From contig NZ_RAXV01000002.1 of the NCBI RefSeq assembly GCF_003611465.1, positions 145,061 to 209,060 on the forward strand: a stretch of DNA of 64,000 bases. Direction: 5' to 3'. The DNA comes from Acinetobacter tianfuensis. GTDB lineage: Bacteria; Pseudomonadota; Gammaproteobacteria; Pseudomonadales; Moraxellaceae. Below are positions 55,578 through 64,000 of this stretch, one piece after another; the stretch's first letter is position 1; every line of letters starts with the position of its first letter. The notes beneath the pieces were generated by a model. The model was not told the DNA's origin and made no database searches. It worked only from the letters and a program-made list of their open reading frames with translations. Position numbers and translations under genes: made by a program.

Positions 55578-55835
55578 AGTGGTATGGAGAGATTTCAAAA
55601 AATGGATGACCGAAGATTATAGCAAAAGTTCAGAGATAAGTTGACTGATTCAGTCGTTTTTATTGTATTTTACCAGTCTCAGCTGGTATACACAGTTTCA
55701 ACAGCAAATACGCTTTGCAGCATTTTTCAGCAAAATAAAACACTTTTTCAGCAAAATTAACCTGATTACCCTTGTACAGCACAGCCGATCTTTTATGCTG
55801 AAGTTTGATCCACAGAAAATAAAAGGATAAAAGCA

Positions 55836-56186
55836 ATGATTAAAACGATGCTGCTCTCGACCTTACTGTGCGGTTCTTTTTTCGCGTCATTTTCAGCTGC
55901 AGCAAATGACAAAGTCGAAACAATCTATAACAGCACGAAGTTCCAGCAAGTCTGTAAAGGCAAATCACAAGGCGCTGAAGTAAGCTTTGCTTATAGAGGC
56001 ATTATCTGGAATGGCACATGTGAACCTCAATTCTTCAGCTCCTCCAGCAAAGCTGGATTAACAGGCAATGAAGCAGAGCTCAACTCAATCTGTCTAAATG
56101 ATGCAAACGTAAAATCTATAAATATTGAGGGCAAAGAAATTTACGGAAAATGCGCACTCGGATTTTCACCGCCGCGTCCAAAATAG
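55836..56186 (+). CDS. Small secreted cysteine-containing protein
   Basis: A 116-residue protein with a signal peptide (MIKTMLLSTLLCGSFFASFSAAA) and a mature part with four cysteines (QVCKGK, GTCEPQF, SICLND, GKCALG), probably two disulfides. It ends SPPRPK. The AAAAGGATAAAAGC before the ATG is a good ribosome site. Periplasmic location likely; function unknown. Confidence 0.75.
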   Translation: MIKTMLLSTLLCGSFFASFSAAANDKVETIYNSTKFQQVCKGKSQGAEVSFAYRGIIWNGTCEPQFFSSSSKAGLTGNEAELNSICLNDANVKSINIEGKEIYGKCALGFSPPRPK

Positions 56187-56241
56187 CTGAGCATGAAAAG
56201 CGACGAATGAATGCCAGCCATCTCACATTTCACTCAAACAT

Positions 56242-56272
56242 AAGGGCAAAGTACCTATTTTTTGCCCTTTTT
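56242..56272 (+). terminator. Terminator after the small secreted protein gene
   Basis: AAGGGCAAA and TTTGCCCTT form a nine-base stem followed by T-runs. Confidence 0.8.
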
Positions 56273-56339
56273 CTTTATTGATAAATTAATTAACTTGTTT
56301 AAACTCAATGCCAAAGGATGATAAAAACAAGGATATTCC

Positions 56340-57230
56340 ATGGATTCGGGCATATTTGTATTTTTTCTGCCGGTCATTTTAGCATTTATGATGATGGGGC
56401 TTGGTTTAGAGCTGACAGTTAAGGATTTTTTACGTGTAGGACGCTACCCGAAAGCAATATTTATTGCGCTGTTCTGCCAGCTGATTGTTCTTGTCGGCAT
56501 TGCATTTTTCATCTGTACAGTACTTCAATTAGAGCCTTTGCTCTCTGTAGGCGTGATGCTTTTAGCCGCCTCTCCCGGCGGCCCGACTGCAAATTTAGTC
56601 AGCTATATTTTCAAAGGCGATGTTGCGCTAAACCTGACATTAACTGCCCTTAATTCCTTAATTACCACCTTTACATTGCCTTTTATTGTCAACTTATCTC
56701 TGCTGTATTTTTTAAGCGCAGACACGACCATCGGCATGCCTGTCGCCAAAATTGCCCAAGTCTTCTTAATTGTATTTATTCCTGTTTGTTTAGGTATGCT
56801 GATTCGCCACCATTTTCCTAAAATTGCGCGCCAGTGGAATAAACCGATGCGCATGCTGTCGATCCTATTTCTTACAAGCATTTTTATTTACGCCCTTTTC
56901 CAAGAGCGTTCAAATGTCATCCTTTATTTTATCGATGTCGGAATTGCTATGGGGCTATTTTGCTTCAGCAGCCTGTTCATTGGTTACTTAATTCCTCATC
57001 TCGCTGGCATTCCTGAACGCCAAGCTCGGGCATGTACATTTGAAATCGGCATCCACAATACCGCAGTCTCTCTAACTATTGCTTTATCTGTATTATCCAA
57101 TACAACAATTGCTATTCCAGCAGGCGTATATTCGATTTACATGTATATATTTGCAATCGGTTTCGGTTTATTTTTAACACGTAAAGAAAACGGCAGTCTG
57201 GCTATTTCGCAGACGAAACAGGCCAAATAA
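56340..57230 (+). CDS. Bile acid:sodium symporter family protein, copy 1
   Basis: A 296-residue membrane protein with about ten helices in the BASS/ASBT fold. Hallmarks are MMGLGLELTVKDF, the crossover region LLAASPGGPTANLVSYIFKGDVALNLTLTALNS and the second crossover EIGIHNTAVSLTIAL. Bacterial members move organic anions, steroids or sulfur/pantoate-like acids with Na+. A paralogue follows 115 bases downstream. Substrate unknown. Confidence 0.87.
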   Translation: MDSGIFVFFLPVILAFMMMGLGLELTVKDFLRVGRYPKAIFIALFCQLIVLVGIAFFICTVLQLEPLLSVGVMLLAASPGGPTANLVSYIFKGDVALNLTLTALNSLITTFTLPFIVNLSLLYFLSADTTIGMPVAKIAQVFLIVFIPVCLGMLIRHHFPKIARQWNKPMRMLSILFLTSIFIYALFQERSNVILYFIDVGIAMGLFCFSSLFIGYLIPHLAGIPERQARACTFEIGIHNTAVSLTIALSVLSNTTIAIPAGVYSIYMYIFAIGFGLFLTRKENGSLAISQTKQAK

Positions 57231-57345
57231 AAACACTTAAATTCTTAATTTATAATTCTTTACAAAAAAGGAGTTTCAACAGCACCTGCACAGCGGATAG
57301 TTTTAAAGCACATAATGATAAAAAACGGACAATGAAGGATTTAGG

Positions 57346-58227
57346 ATGAATTCACAAATTATTACGATTATGCTCCCTTTAGCCCTCGCCATTATTATGG
57401 TTGGATTAGGCTTAGAGCTTACTCTTAAAGATTTTGCACGAGTAAGCAAACACCCGAAAGCGGTACTGCTTGCACTATTCTGCCAGCTTGCTGTATTGAC
57501 CAGCATTGCATTTGCCTTATGTAAAATTTTCAATTTGCCGCCGCTATTATCCGTTGGCCTCATGCTTTTAGCCGCCTCTCCCGGAGGCAGCACAGCAAAC
57601 CTGTTCAGCTACTTATTTAAAGGCGATTTAGCGCTGAACATTACTTTAACTGCAATTAACTCTGTAATAGCTGCAGTTACGCTGCCTTTAATTGTCAATT
57701 TTTCCATTGCGCATTTTATGCAAGAAAGTCAGCAAATCACCCTGCAGTTTTCAAAAATCCTGCAGGTATTCAGCATCATCATTGTCCCTGTAGCTATTGG
57801 CATGCTTATTCGGCACTATTCACCGCGCCTAACCGAAAAGCTCAGTAAACCGCTGCGCATTTTTGCTGTCATTTTCCTGATTTTAATTATCGTTGGCGCA
57901 ATAGCTGCTGAACGAGAAAATATTATGACCTATTTAACACAAGTTGGCGCCGCAACAGCAATTTTCTGTATCTGCAGCTTAACTATCGGTTACTTTGTAC
58001 CGCGCTTAGCCGGGATCAGCAGCACGCAGGCCCGCGCTTGCGCATTTGAAATTGGCATTCACAACAGTACATTAGCCATGACTATTGCACTTACCGTCAT
58101 GATGAGCTCTGCAGCCGCCATGCCTGCCGCCGTATACTCTATTTTCATGTATATTTTTGCAGCCTTATTTGGATTAATGCTCAGCAAATTTGCGCCAATC
58201 CCGTCTGCAAAAGCTGAAACAATATAA
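57346..58227 (+). CDS. Bile acid:sodium symporter family protein, copy 2
   Basis: A 293-residue paralogue of the preceding protein with the same marks: GLGLELTLKDFARVSKHPKAVLLALFCQL, LLAASPGGSTANLFSYLFKGDLALNITLTAINS and FEIGIHNSTLAMTIAL. The GGxT crossover differs (GGST here, GGPT in copy 1). AAGGATTTAGG precedes the ATG. A tandem duplication followed by divergence is the simplest reading. Confidence 0.87.
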   Translation: MNSQIITIMLPLALAIIMVGLGLELTLKDFARVSKHPKAVLLALFCQLAVLTSIAFALCKIFNLPPLLSVGLMLLAASPGGSTANLFSYLFKGDLALNITLTAINSVIAAVTLPLIVNFSIAHFMQESQQITLQFSKILQVFSIIIVPVAIGMLIRHYSPRLTEKLSKPLRIFAVIFLILIIVGAIAAERENIMTYLTQVGAATAIFCICSLTIGYFVPRLAGISSTQARACAFEIGIHNSTLAMTIALTVMMSSAAAMPAAVYSIFMYIFAALFGLMLSKFAPIPSAKAETI

Positions 58228-58244
58228 AACTGCACCATGTTTTT

Positions 58245-58279
58245 AAAATAAAAGGATGCAAAGCGCGTCCTTTTATTTT
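58245..58279 (+). terminator. Terminator after the second BASS gene
   Basis: A 12-base perfect stem, AAAATAAAAGGA with TCCTTTTATTTT, with an 11-base loop. Confidence 0.7.
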
Positions 58280-58362
58280 GCTCAGAGCCTCTTAAAATAT
58301 AGGCGATACCAAGCAAGTTCCGCTACAATAGCTTTTTTGAAGACAAAATTAGGTTCCTTACT

Positions 58363-59265
58363 GTGAAGTGGCTGCAAATTCATATTACTGTTGATCAAGC
58401 GCAAGTAGATTTCACTGAGACATTACTCAGTTCATTAGGCGCAGTCAGCGTAACTTTAGATGATGCTGAGAATCAGGACCTGCTTGAACCGCTTCCGGGT
58501 GAAACACCGCTTTGGAACAAAGTCATTGTGACAGGTATTTATGCACAAGAAGACGGCGAAGAAATTGATGTAGATGCTTTGCTGACCTTTGTTGCCGCAC
58601 AATTGCCTGAGGCGCCTGTGCGCCATGAATTCCTAGAAGACCAAGCGTGGGAACGCACATGGATGGATGCTTATGAGCCGATCCAAATTGGTGAAAAATA
58701 TTGGATTGTGCCTGAATGGATGCAAGCGCCTGAAGCCGATGCTGTCAACATTAAGCTTGATCCTGGCCTAGCTTTTGGCACAGGGAATCACGCATCTACT
58801 TTCCTTTGCCTGCAATGGCTCGGTCAAACAGACGTAAAAGATAAAGTCGTCATCGATTATGGCTGCGGCTCAGGCATTTTAGGTGTTGCTGCCCTGCTGC
58901 TCGGCGCAAAAAAAGTTTATGCAACAGACATTGATCCTCAAGCCGTTTTAGCAACCCAGCAAAATGCCGAATTGAATGGTGTACTTGACCGCCTATATGT
59001 CGGCCTGCCGGAAGAATTCAACGAAGAGCTGAAAAATGAGAAAGTAGATGTCTTTGTTGCAAACATTCTTGCCGGACCGCTAATGATGCTTGCAAAGGAA
59101 TTCTCAACTTTAATTAAATCTGAGGGAGAGTTCGCACTTGCAGGTGTAATAGAAGAGCAAGTTGCTGATGTTTCTAACATTTATAGCAAATTCTTTGATA
59201 TATTGAAGGTCGAAATTCGTGATGAATACTGGTGCCGCATCTCTGGTAAACGTCATTCTTATTAA
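58363..59265 (+). CDS. prmA: Ribosomal protein L11 methyltransferase
   Basis: Trimethylates L11 using S-adenosylmethionine. The 300-residue protein has the N-terminal substrate-binding domain ([34 protein letters not shown]), the linker [33 protein letters not shown], the SAM motif [14 protein letters not shown] and [11 protein letters not shown] start at 58363. It is followed by the DUF3426 gene and fis. Confidence 0.95.
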   Translation: MKWLQIHITVDQAQVDFTETLLSSLGAVSVTLDDAENQDLLEPLPGETPLWNKVIVTGIYAQEDGEEIDVDALLTFVAAQLPEAPVRHEFLEDQAWERTWMDAYEPIQIGEKYWIVPEWMQAPEADAVNIKLDPGLAFGTGNHASTFLCLQWLGQTDVKDKVVIDYGCGSGILGVAALLLGAKKVYATDIDPQAVLATQQNAELNGVLDRLYVGLPEEFNEELKNEKVDVFVANILAGPLMMLAKEFSTLIKSEGEFALAGVIEEQVADVSNIYSKFFDILKVEIRDEYWCRISGKRHSY

Positions 59266-59284
59266 TTCAGCTATGTAAACAATT

Positions 59285-60172
59285 ATGAGCAGCAAACAGA
59301 CCTATTGCCCATCGTGTTCTACCACCTACAGGATATCTGTCGCACAGTTGACGATGTCGCAAGGGATGGTTTGCTGTCCAAAATGTTCAAATACGTTTAA
59401 TGCTTTAAGCTATTTACTTAACGTTAACAAAGAACAATTCATTCCTTCATTAAATGAAGCAATGAAGCCTGTCATGACGACAGAGCCTGTAGATGTCGAA
59501 AAAGTAAATAGGGAGGCAGACAATCTGCCTTCTCCGCTCCAAGCAAATACTAACGGCATGCTGGCAATTTTTGACAAAAAAGTCGAAAACTCCAACATTG
59601 ACTTAAAAACCTATTTGAACAACCTGAACTACTTTAGTACAGACCCTATTGGCAACTTCCCTGCCCTGAATTGGTCAGACAAACAAGAGCAAAAGCAAAA
59701 ACGTTCTGTACTCAGCTATTTTGGCTGGACTCTAGTCAACATTTTGCTATTCAGCACACTGCTGTTCCAGTTTTTTTGGTTTAATCCTCACTATTTAAAT
59801 GGCAGCCCAATTATGAGCGCCGCATTTAATAGTGTATGTTCTGTATTTAACTGTTCTAAATTTGATGAACAGTACATGCTGCTTAACCTAAAAAAGGTTA
59901 AAGTTTCACCTACAGCTAAGAATGAAGTGACGTTCAGCGGTGAATTGGTCAACTTCCACACCCGCAGCCTGTCTTTACCTATAATACGCGTCAAGCTTAA
60001 AGACAATGGTCAAGAATTTGCAGTTTACAATCTGCAGCCGCAGGAATATTTGATCGGCAGTCTTTCCAGCATCAAACGTATTCCAACCAATACGCCATTC
60101 CGTCTTAAATTTACTCTGCCTCACTCACGTAAAAGCTTTGACAGCTATACTCTAGAAATTATTCGTCCGTAA
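59285..60172 (+). CDS. Zinc-ribbon DUF3426 single-pass membrane protein
   Basis: A 295-residue protein with an N-terminal MJ0042-type zinc ribbon (C8, C11, C31, C34), a hydrophilic spacer, one transmembrane helix near residues 143-165 (FGWTLVNILLFSTLLFQFFWF) and a C-terminal DUF3426 beta domain (VSPTAKNEVTFSGELVN, LPIIRVKLKDNGQEFAVYNLQPQEYL). Its place between prmA and fis is characteristic. The ribbon would be cytoplasmic and the C-terminal domain periplasmic. Function unknown. Confidence 0.88.
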   Translation: MSSKQTYCPSCSTTYRISVAQLTMSQGMVCCPKCSNTFNALSYLLNVNKEQFIPSLNEAMKPVMTTEPVDVEKVNREADNLPSPLQANTNGMLAIFDKKVENSNIDLKTYLNNLNYFSTDPIGNFPALNWSDKQEQKQKRSVLSYFGWTLVNILLFSTLLFQFFWFNPHYLNGSPIMSAAFNSVCSVFNCSKFDEQYMLLNLKKVKVSPTAKNEVTFSGELVNFHTRSLSLPIIRVKLKDNGQEFAVYNLQPQEYLIGSLSSIKRIPTNTPFRLKFTLPHSRKSFDSYTLEIIRP

Positions 60173-60554
60173 AATTGAAAAAAACTATAAAAAAAAGTAA
60201 AAAAAATGCAGTTTTCTTGCTCACTTTTTCTTAGACAATGGTATGATACGCGCCACGAAAGCTTTGTGCTGCAATCTCCTCAGTCTTTTTAATACAAATA
60301 GAACATCAGCAAAATGCGCTTTATTTATTTATAGCGTATAGAGCAGATTTTTTTGTTTTAAAAATGGTCTGTAACAAATGTTTAACTATTGTTACGCTTA
60401 TTTTTCGACCATTTTGACGAGTTGTGGCATGCTAAATGTACAGTTTTAGAACTACCCGTTTTAGGATCTAAAACGGAGTTCATTTAAATTTTTAGACCAC
60501 TTTATATATATCACTTTTACCCAAGTGATATTCAGATTTTTCGGATTAATTCGC
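60173..60554 (+). promoter_or_regulatory. Structured fis leader and promoter region
   Basis: About 380 bases without a gene. An extended -10 (TGgTATGAT, with GC-rich discriminator ACGCGCC) lies at 60239-60255. Downstream come three inverted repeats: nested arms AAAATGGTC/GACCATTTT and GTAACAA/TTGTTAC (60361-60415), CCGTTTTAG-gat-CTAAAACGG (60456-60476) and ATCACTT/AAGTGAT (60510-60529). They could be mRNA hairpins or protein sites controlling fis. Confidence 0.5.
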
Positions 60555-60824
60555 ATGAATAGCAAATCTCCTATTTTTACTGCACAATCTGATGTCGCTC
60601 TTCGTATTCACGTAGATCGCGCAGTTCGCCACTACTTTGCACAATTGCAAGGCGAACAACCATCTCAAGTTTATGACATGGTGCTGGCAGAAATGGAGAA
60701 ACCTCTTCTATCTGTTGTTCTAGAATACACTCGCGGCAACCAGACTCGCGCTGCTGAAATTCTCGGCTTAAACCGTGGTACTTTACGTAAAAAGCTAAAA
60801 GCTCACGGTTTAATGAGTGAATAA
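60555..60824 (+). CDS. fis: Factor for inversion stimulation, nucleoid protein Fis
   Basis: An 89-residue homodimeric DNA-bending protein that shapes the nucleoid and activates rRNA promoters in fast growth. The C-terminal helix-turn-helix [25 protein letters not shown] is nearly identical to E. coli Fis; the N-terminal beta-hairpin arm is weakly conserved. The ATG at 60555 matches family length. In enteric bacteria fis follows dusB; here it has its own long leader. Confidence 0.95.
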   Translation: MNSKSPIFTAQSDVALRIHVDRAVRHYFAQLQGEQPSQVYDMVLAEMEKPLLSVVLEYTRGNQTRAAEILGLNRGTLRKKLKAHGLMSE

Positions 60825-60830
60825 ATGATA

Positions 60831-60862
60831 AAATGCTTGCGGCTTCCGCGGGCATTTTTTTT
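60831..60862 (+). terminator. Terminator after fis
   Basis: AAATGCTTGCGG-ctt-CCGCGGGCATTT with eight T, starting seven bases after the fis stop. Confidence 0.85.
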
Positions 60863-60913
60863 ACCTGTATATTAGCTAATTTGTTTTAAATCTTGAAAAC
60901 TGTGACGAAGATC

Positions 60914-62488
60914 ATGACTATTAAACGCGCTTTAATCTCTGTGTCTGACAAGACTGGTATTGTTGAATTTGCACAAGACCTTGCTGCTCTTGGGGTAGAA
61001 ATTTTATCTACTGGCGGTACATATAAGTTGTTAAAAGACAACAATGTTGCCGTAGTTGAAGTTTCAGAGCACACGGGTTTCCCAGAGATGATGGACGGCC
61101 GTGTAAAAACACTGCATCCTAAAATCCATGGCGGCATCTTGGCTCGTCGCGGTCTAGACGAAGAAGTAATGGCTGAACACAACATCGATGCGATCGATTT
61201 AGTTGTTGTTAACCTTTACCCATTTGCTGCAACAGTTGCTAAACCAAACTGTTCACTTGCTGATGCAATCGAAAACATCGACATCGGCGGTCCGACTATG
61301 GTTCGCGCTGCTGCGAAAAACCATGCATCTGTAGGTATAGTTGTAAATGCTGCTGACTATGCGACTGTCGTTGCTGAGCTTAAAGCTGAGGGTGCTTTAT
61401 CTTATGCAACACGTTTTGACCTTGCTGTTAAAGCATTTGAACATACTGCTCAATACGACGGCATGATCGCCTCTTACTTAGGCGCACGTGTTGGTAAAGA
61501 AGAAGGCGAAGCAGATAAATTTGCCCGTACTTTCAATACGCAATTGAACAAAGCACAAGATTTACGTTACGGTGAAAATCCGCATCAATCTGCTGCTTTC
61601 TATGTAGAAGCAACTGCAACTGAAGCATCTGTTTCAACTGCAAAACAGTTACAAGGTAAAGAATTATCTTATAACAACATCGCAGATACAGATGCAGCAC
61701 TTGAATGTGTAAAATCATTTGCAAAACCTGCTTGTGTGATTGTTAAACATGCAAACCCTTGTGGCGTTGCGGTATCTTTAGACGGTATTCAAGCAGCGTA
61801 TGACCTTGCTTATGCAACAGATCCTGAATCTGCATTTGGCGGCATCATTGCATTCAACCGTGAATTAGATGTTGCAACTGCACAAGCCATTGTTGATCGT
61901 CAATTCGTTGAAGTGATCATTGCGCCTAGCGTTGCTGACGGCGTGCTTGAAGTGACTGGCGCGAAGAAAAACGTTCGTGTACTTGTATGCGGCGAACTTC
62001 CTGCAATTGACGCGCGTCAAGCTCAACTTGACTACAAACGTGTCAATGGCGGTTTATTGGTTCAAGACCAAGACTTAGGCATGATCACGAAAGATGACTT
62101 AAAAGTTGTGACGAAACGTGCACCAACTGAACAAGAAATCGATGACATGATCTTCGCTTGGAAAGTTGCGAAATACGTTAAATCAAACGCAATTGTTTAT
62201 GCTAAAAACCGTCAAACCATTGGTGTGGGCGCAGGTCAAATGAGCCGCGTTAACTCTGCTCGTATTGCTGCGATTAAAGCTGAACATGCTGGTTTAGTGG
62301 TTGAAGGCGCTGTAATGGCATCTGATGCATTCTTCCCATTCCGTGATGGTATTGATAACGCTGCGAAAGCGGGTATCAAATGCATTATCCAACCGGGCGG
62401 TTCTATGCGTGATGAAGAAACCATTGCTGCTGCTGATGAAGCTGGTATTGCAATGGTATTCACTGGCATGCGTCATTTCCGTCACTAA
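60914..62488 (+). CDS. purH: AICAR transformylase / IMP cyclohydrolase
   Basis: Bifunctional enzyme of the last two steps of IMP synthesis. The 524-residue protein has the N-terminal cyclohydrolase domain ([40 protein letters not shown]) and the C-terminal transformylase domain ([69 protein letters not shown], ending [11 protein letters not shown]). The ATG at 60914 matches the family start; TTG at 60893 was rejected. Confidence 0.97.
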   Translation: MTIKRALISVSDKTGIVEFAQDLAALGVEILSTGGTYKLLKDNNVAVVEVSEHTGFPEMMDGRVKTLHPKIHGGILARRGLDEEVMAEHNIDAIDLVVVNLYPFAATVAKPNCSLADAIENIDIGGPTMVRAAAKNHASVGIVVNAADYATVVAELKAEGALSYATRFDLAVKAFEHTAQYDGMIASYLGARVGKEEGEADKFARTFNTQLNKAQDLRYGENPHQSAAFYVEATATEASVSTAKQLQGKELSYNNIADTDAALECVKSFAKPACVIVKHANPCGVAVSLDGIQAAYDLAYATDPESAFGGIIAFNRELDVATAQAIVDRQFVEVIIAPSVADGVLEVTGAKKNVRVLVCGELPAIDARQAQLDYKRVNGGLLVQDQDLGMITKDDLKVVTKRAPTEQEIDDMIFAWKVAKYVKSNAIVYAKNRQTIGVGAGQMSRVNSARIAAIKAEHAGLVVEGAVMASDAFFPFRDGIDNAAKAGIKCIIQPGGSMRDEETIAAADEAGIAMVFTGMRHFRH

Positions 62489-62499
62489 TTAATATATTA

Positions 62500-62594
62500 A
62501 ATCCTCCCTAGCCCTCCTTTAATAAAGGAGGGTTTTCTATATCATAATAGAACGAAGGGAGTCCCCCTTTCCAAAGGGGGATTTAGGGGGATTC
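62500..62594 (+). repeat. Folded intergenic repeat, copy 2 (between purH and purD)
   Basis: Starts AATCCTCCCTAG and ends ATTTAGGGGGATTC, with inner hairpins CCCTCCTTT/AAAGGAGGG and TCCCCCTTT/AAAGGGGGA. It has the same plan as the copy at 6951-7023 and lies in the same kind of place, between two rightward genes. About 20 bases longer than copy 1 between the hairpins. Confidence 0.7.
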
Positions 62595-62618
62595 TTATTT
62601 CTGGAAGGATTTTTGATC

Positions 62619-63902
62619 ATGAATATTTTAGTTTTGGGTAATGGCGGTCGTGAACATGCGCTTGCATGGAAAATCGCACAAGACGACAAAGTTGCAAAAG
62701 TTTTTGTTGCTCCAGGCAATGCAGGTTCTGCAACAGAAGCAAAATGTGAAAATGTTGCGCTTAACATTTTAGACAATACTGCGATTATCGACTTCGCTAA
62801 AAACAATGCAGTTGATTTAATCGTTGTTGGCCCTGAAGCACCGCTTGTAAATGGCGTTGTAGATGCTTGCCGCACGGCTGGTGTAAAAATTTGGGGGCCT
62901 ACTCAATTTGCTGCGCAGCTTGAAGGCTCTAAAGCATTTGCGAAGCACTTCCTTAAACGCCACAACATTCCAACTGCTTTCTATGACGTGTTTACAGAAG
63001 TAGATGCAGCGAAAGCTTTTGTTGAAAAAAATGGCGCGCCAATTGTGATCAAGGCTGATGGTCTTGCTGCGGGTAAAGGCGTAATCGTTGCCATGACCAA
63101 TCAAGAAGCATTTGATGCCATTGATGACATGCTTGCAGGCAACAAATTTGGGGATGCTGGCTCACGCGTAGTCATCGAAGAATTCCTTGCAGGTGAAGAA
63201 GCATCTTTCATTTGTATGATTGATGGTGACAACATCTTGCCTATGGCAACTTCACAAGATCACAAACGTATCTTTGAAGGTGACCAAGGTCCAAACACGG
63301 GCGGTATGGGCGCTTACTCTCCTGCTCCTGTCGTGACTGCTGATGTGTTTGAAAAAACCATGAATGAAGTGATGCGTCCTACCGTTGAAGGTATGAAAAA
63401 AGACGGTCACATTTATACAGGTTTCTTATACGCAGGTTTGATGATTGATGAACAAGGTCAACCTAAAGTGATCGAGTTCAACTGCCGTTTTGGCGACCCT
63501 GAAACTCAGCCGATCATGATGCGTTTAAAATCATCTTTAGTTGATTTGGTTGAAGCAGGTATTGCGGGTAACTTACCTGCCGAAGCTGAATGGGATGAGC
63601 GTAAGACTGTAGGTATCGTTTTAGCATCTAAAGGCTACCCTGAAACGTCGAGCAATGGCGATGTAATTTCTGGTTTAGACACAGAAATGGCAGATGCGAA
63701 AGTCTTCCATGCAGGTACGAAAGCGCTTGAGAATGGCGACATTGTGACTGCTGGCGGTCGTGTACTTTGTGTGACTGCACTGGGTAATACCATTGGTGAA
63801 GCGCAAGCCAAAGCATTAGAACTTTGTGAAAAAGTGACTTTTGATGGTGTTCAATACCGTAAAGATATTGGCTACCGCGCAATTGCACGTGAAAATGCTT
63901 AA
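62619..63902 (+). CDS. purD: Phosphoribosylamine-glycine ligase (GAR synthetase)
   Basis: Second step of purine synthesis, joining glycine to phosphoribosylamine with ATP. The 427-residue ATP-grasp protein has MNILVLGNGGREHALAWK, the VVGPEAPLV segment, IVIKADGLAAGKGVIVA, GPNTGGMGAYSPAP and EFNCRFGDPETQPIMMRL. GGAAGGA lies nine bases before the ATG at 62619, preferred over TTG at 62613. Likely expressed with purH across the repeat. Confidence 0.97.
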   Translation: MNILVLGNGGREHALAWKIAQDDKVAKVFVAPGNAGSATEAKCENVALNILDNTAIIDFAKNNAVDLIVVGPEAPLVNGVVDACRTAGVKIWGPTQFAAQLEGSKAFAKHFLKRHNIPTAFYDVFTEVDAAKAFVEKNGAPIVIKADGLAAGKGVIVAMTNQEAFDAIDDMLAGNKFGDAGSRVVIEEFLAGEEASFICMIDGDNILPMATSQDHKRIFEGDQGPNTGGMGAYSPAPVVTADVFEKTMNEVMRPTVEGMKKDGHIYTGFLYAGLMIDEQGQPKVIEFNCRFGDPETQPIMMRLKSSLVDLVEAGIAGNLPAEAEWDERKTVGIVLASKGYPETSSNGDVISGLDTEMADAKVFHAGTKALENGDIVTAGGRVLCVTALGNTIGEAQAKALELCEKVTFDGVQYRKDIGYRAIARENA

Positions 63903-63916
63903 TTAGATTTAAGAAT

Positions 63917-63945
63917 AAAAACCCCGCTAAGTGCGGGGTTTTTTG
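63917..63945 (+). terminator. Terminator after purD
   Basis: AAAAACCCCGC-taagt-GCGGGGTTTTTT. The last 55 bases of the window after it hold nothing I can assign. Confidence 0.9.
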
Positions 63946-64000
63946 ATATATTCAATTAAATATCAAACAAATACTTTCTAAAAATGCGCTTTAATTTATT

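Overview
The window is a chromosomal segment of a gammaproteobacterium, almost certainly an Acinetobacter species: low-to-moderate GC, the order prmA - DUF3426 zinc-ribbon gene - fis - purH - purD, a hslR-recA-recX run with no LexA-type operator in front of recA, and many small lipoproteins and secreted proteins typical of that genus. The species cannot be fixed from sequence alone. Nearly everything is core chromosome. There is no prophage, insertion sequence, tRNA, rRNA operon or CRISPR array that I can see.

Layout. 1-6.2 kb: end of an LRAT-domain gene, a UvrD-type helicase with an internal DEDDh exonuclease, a bestrophin-like channel and glnS. 6.4-9.2 kb: ppiB and lpxH separated by a folded repeat, then a decayed flavin monooxygenase gene. 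9.6-17.4 kb: an HpaI-type aldolase, nfsB, two tandem zinc-ribbon mini-proteins, a DMT transporter, the glycolytic genes fba and pgk, a DUF2237 gene and maf. 17.6-24.9 kb: small lipoprotein, the L16 hydroxylase roxA, a convergent two-component system (7TM-type kinase plus NarL-type regulator), a double GST-N protein, rraA, an NAD(P)-binding protein and rpsT. 25-31 kb: a large M66-like zinc metalloprotease lipoprotein ending in a ricin-type lectin domain, then cysQ, a histidine phosphatase and yrfG. 31-36 kb: hslR, recA, recX, a membrane protein, a broken small membrane gene, the 4.5S SRP RNA and a CpoB/YbgF protein.

36.2-48.6 kb is a long leftward cluster for envelope biogenesis: rimO, pyrH, frr, uppS, cdsA, dxr, rseP, bamA, skp, lpxD, fabZ, lpxA. 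It joins translation recycling, isoprenoid and phospholipid precursor synthesis, outer-membrane protein assembly and lipid A acylation. 49-51.5 kb holds the nitrogen regulators glnL-glnG behind a sigma-54-type promoter. 52-64 kb carries an aromatic-acid-type MFS transporter, mnmG, two tandem bile acid:sodium symporter-family genes, prmA, fis with an unusually structured leader, purH and, after a second copy of the folded repeat, purD.

I did not find a clear-cut undescribed multi-gene system. The items most worth following are the helicase-exonuclease fusion, the inverted repeat in front of recA, the three successive inverted repeats in front of fis, the tandem zinc-ribbon mini-proteins, the two-copy folded repeat, and the metalloprotease-lectin lipoprotein.
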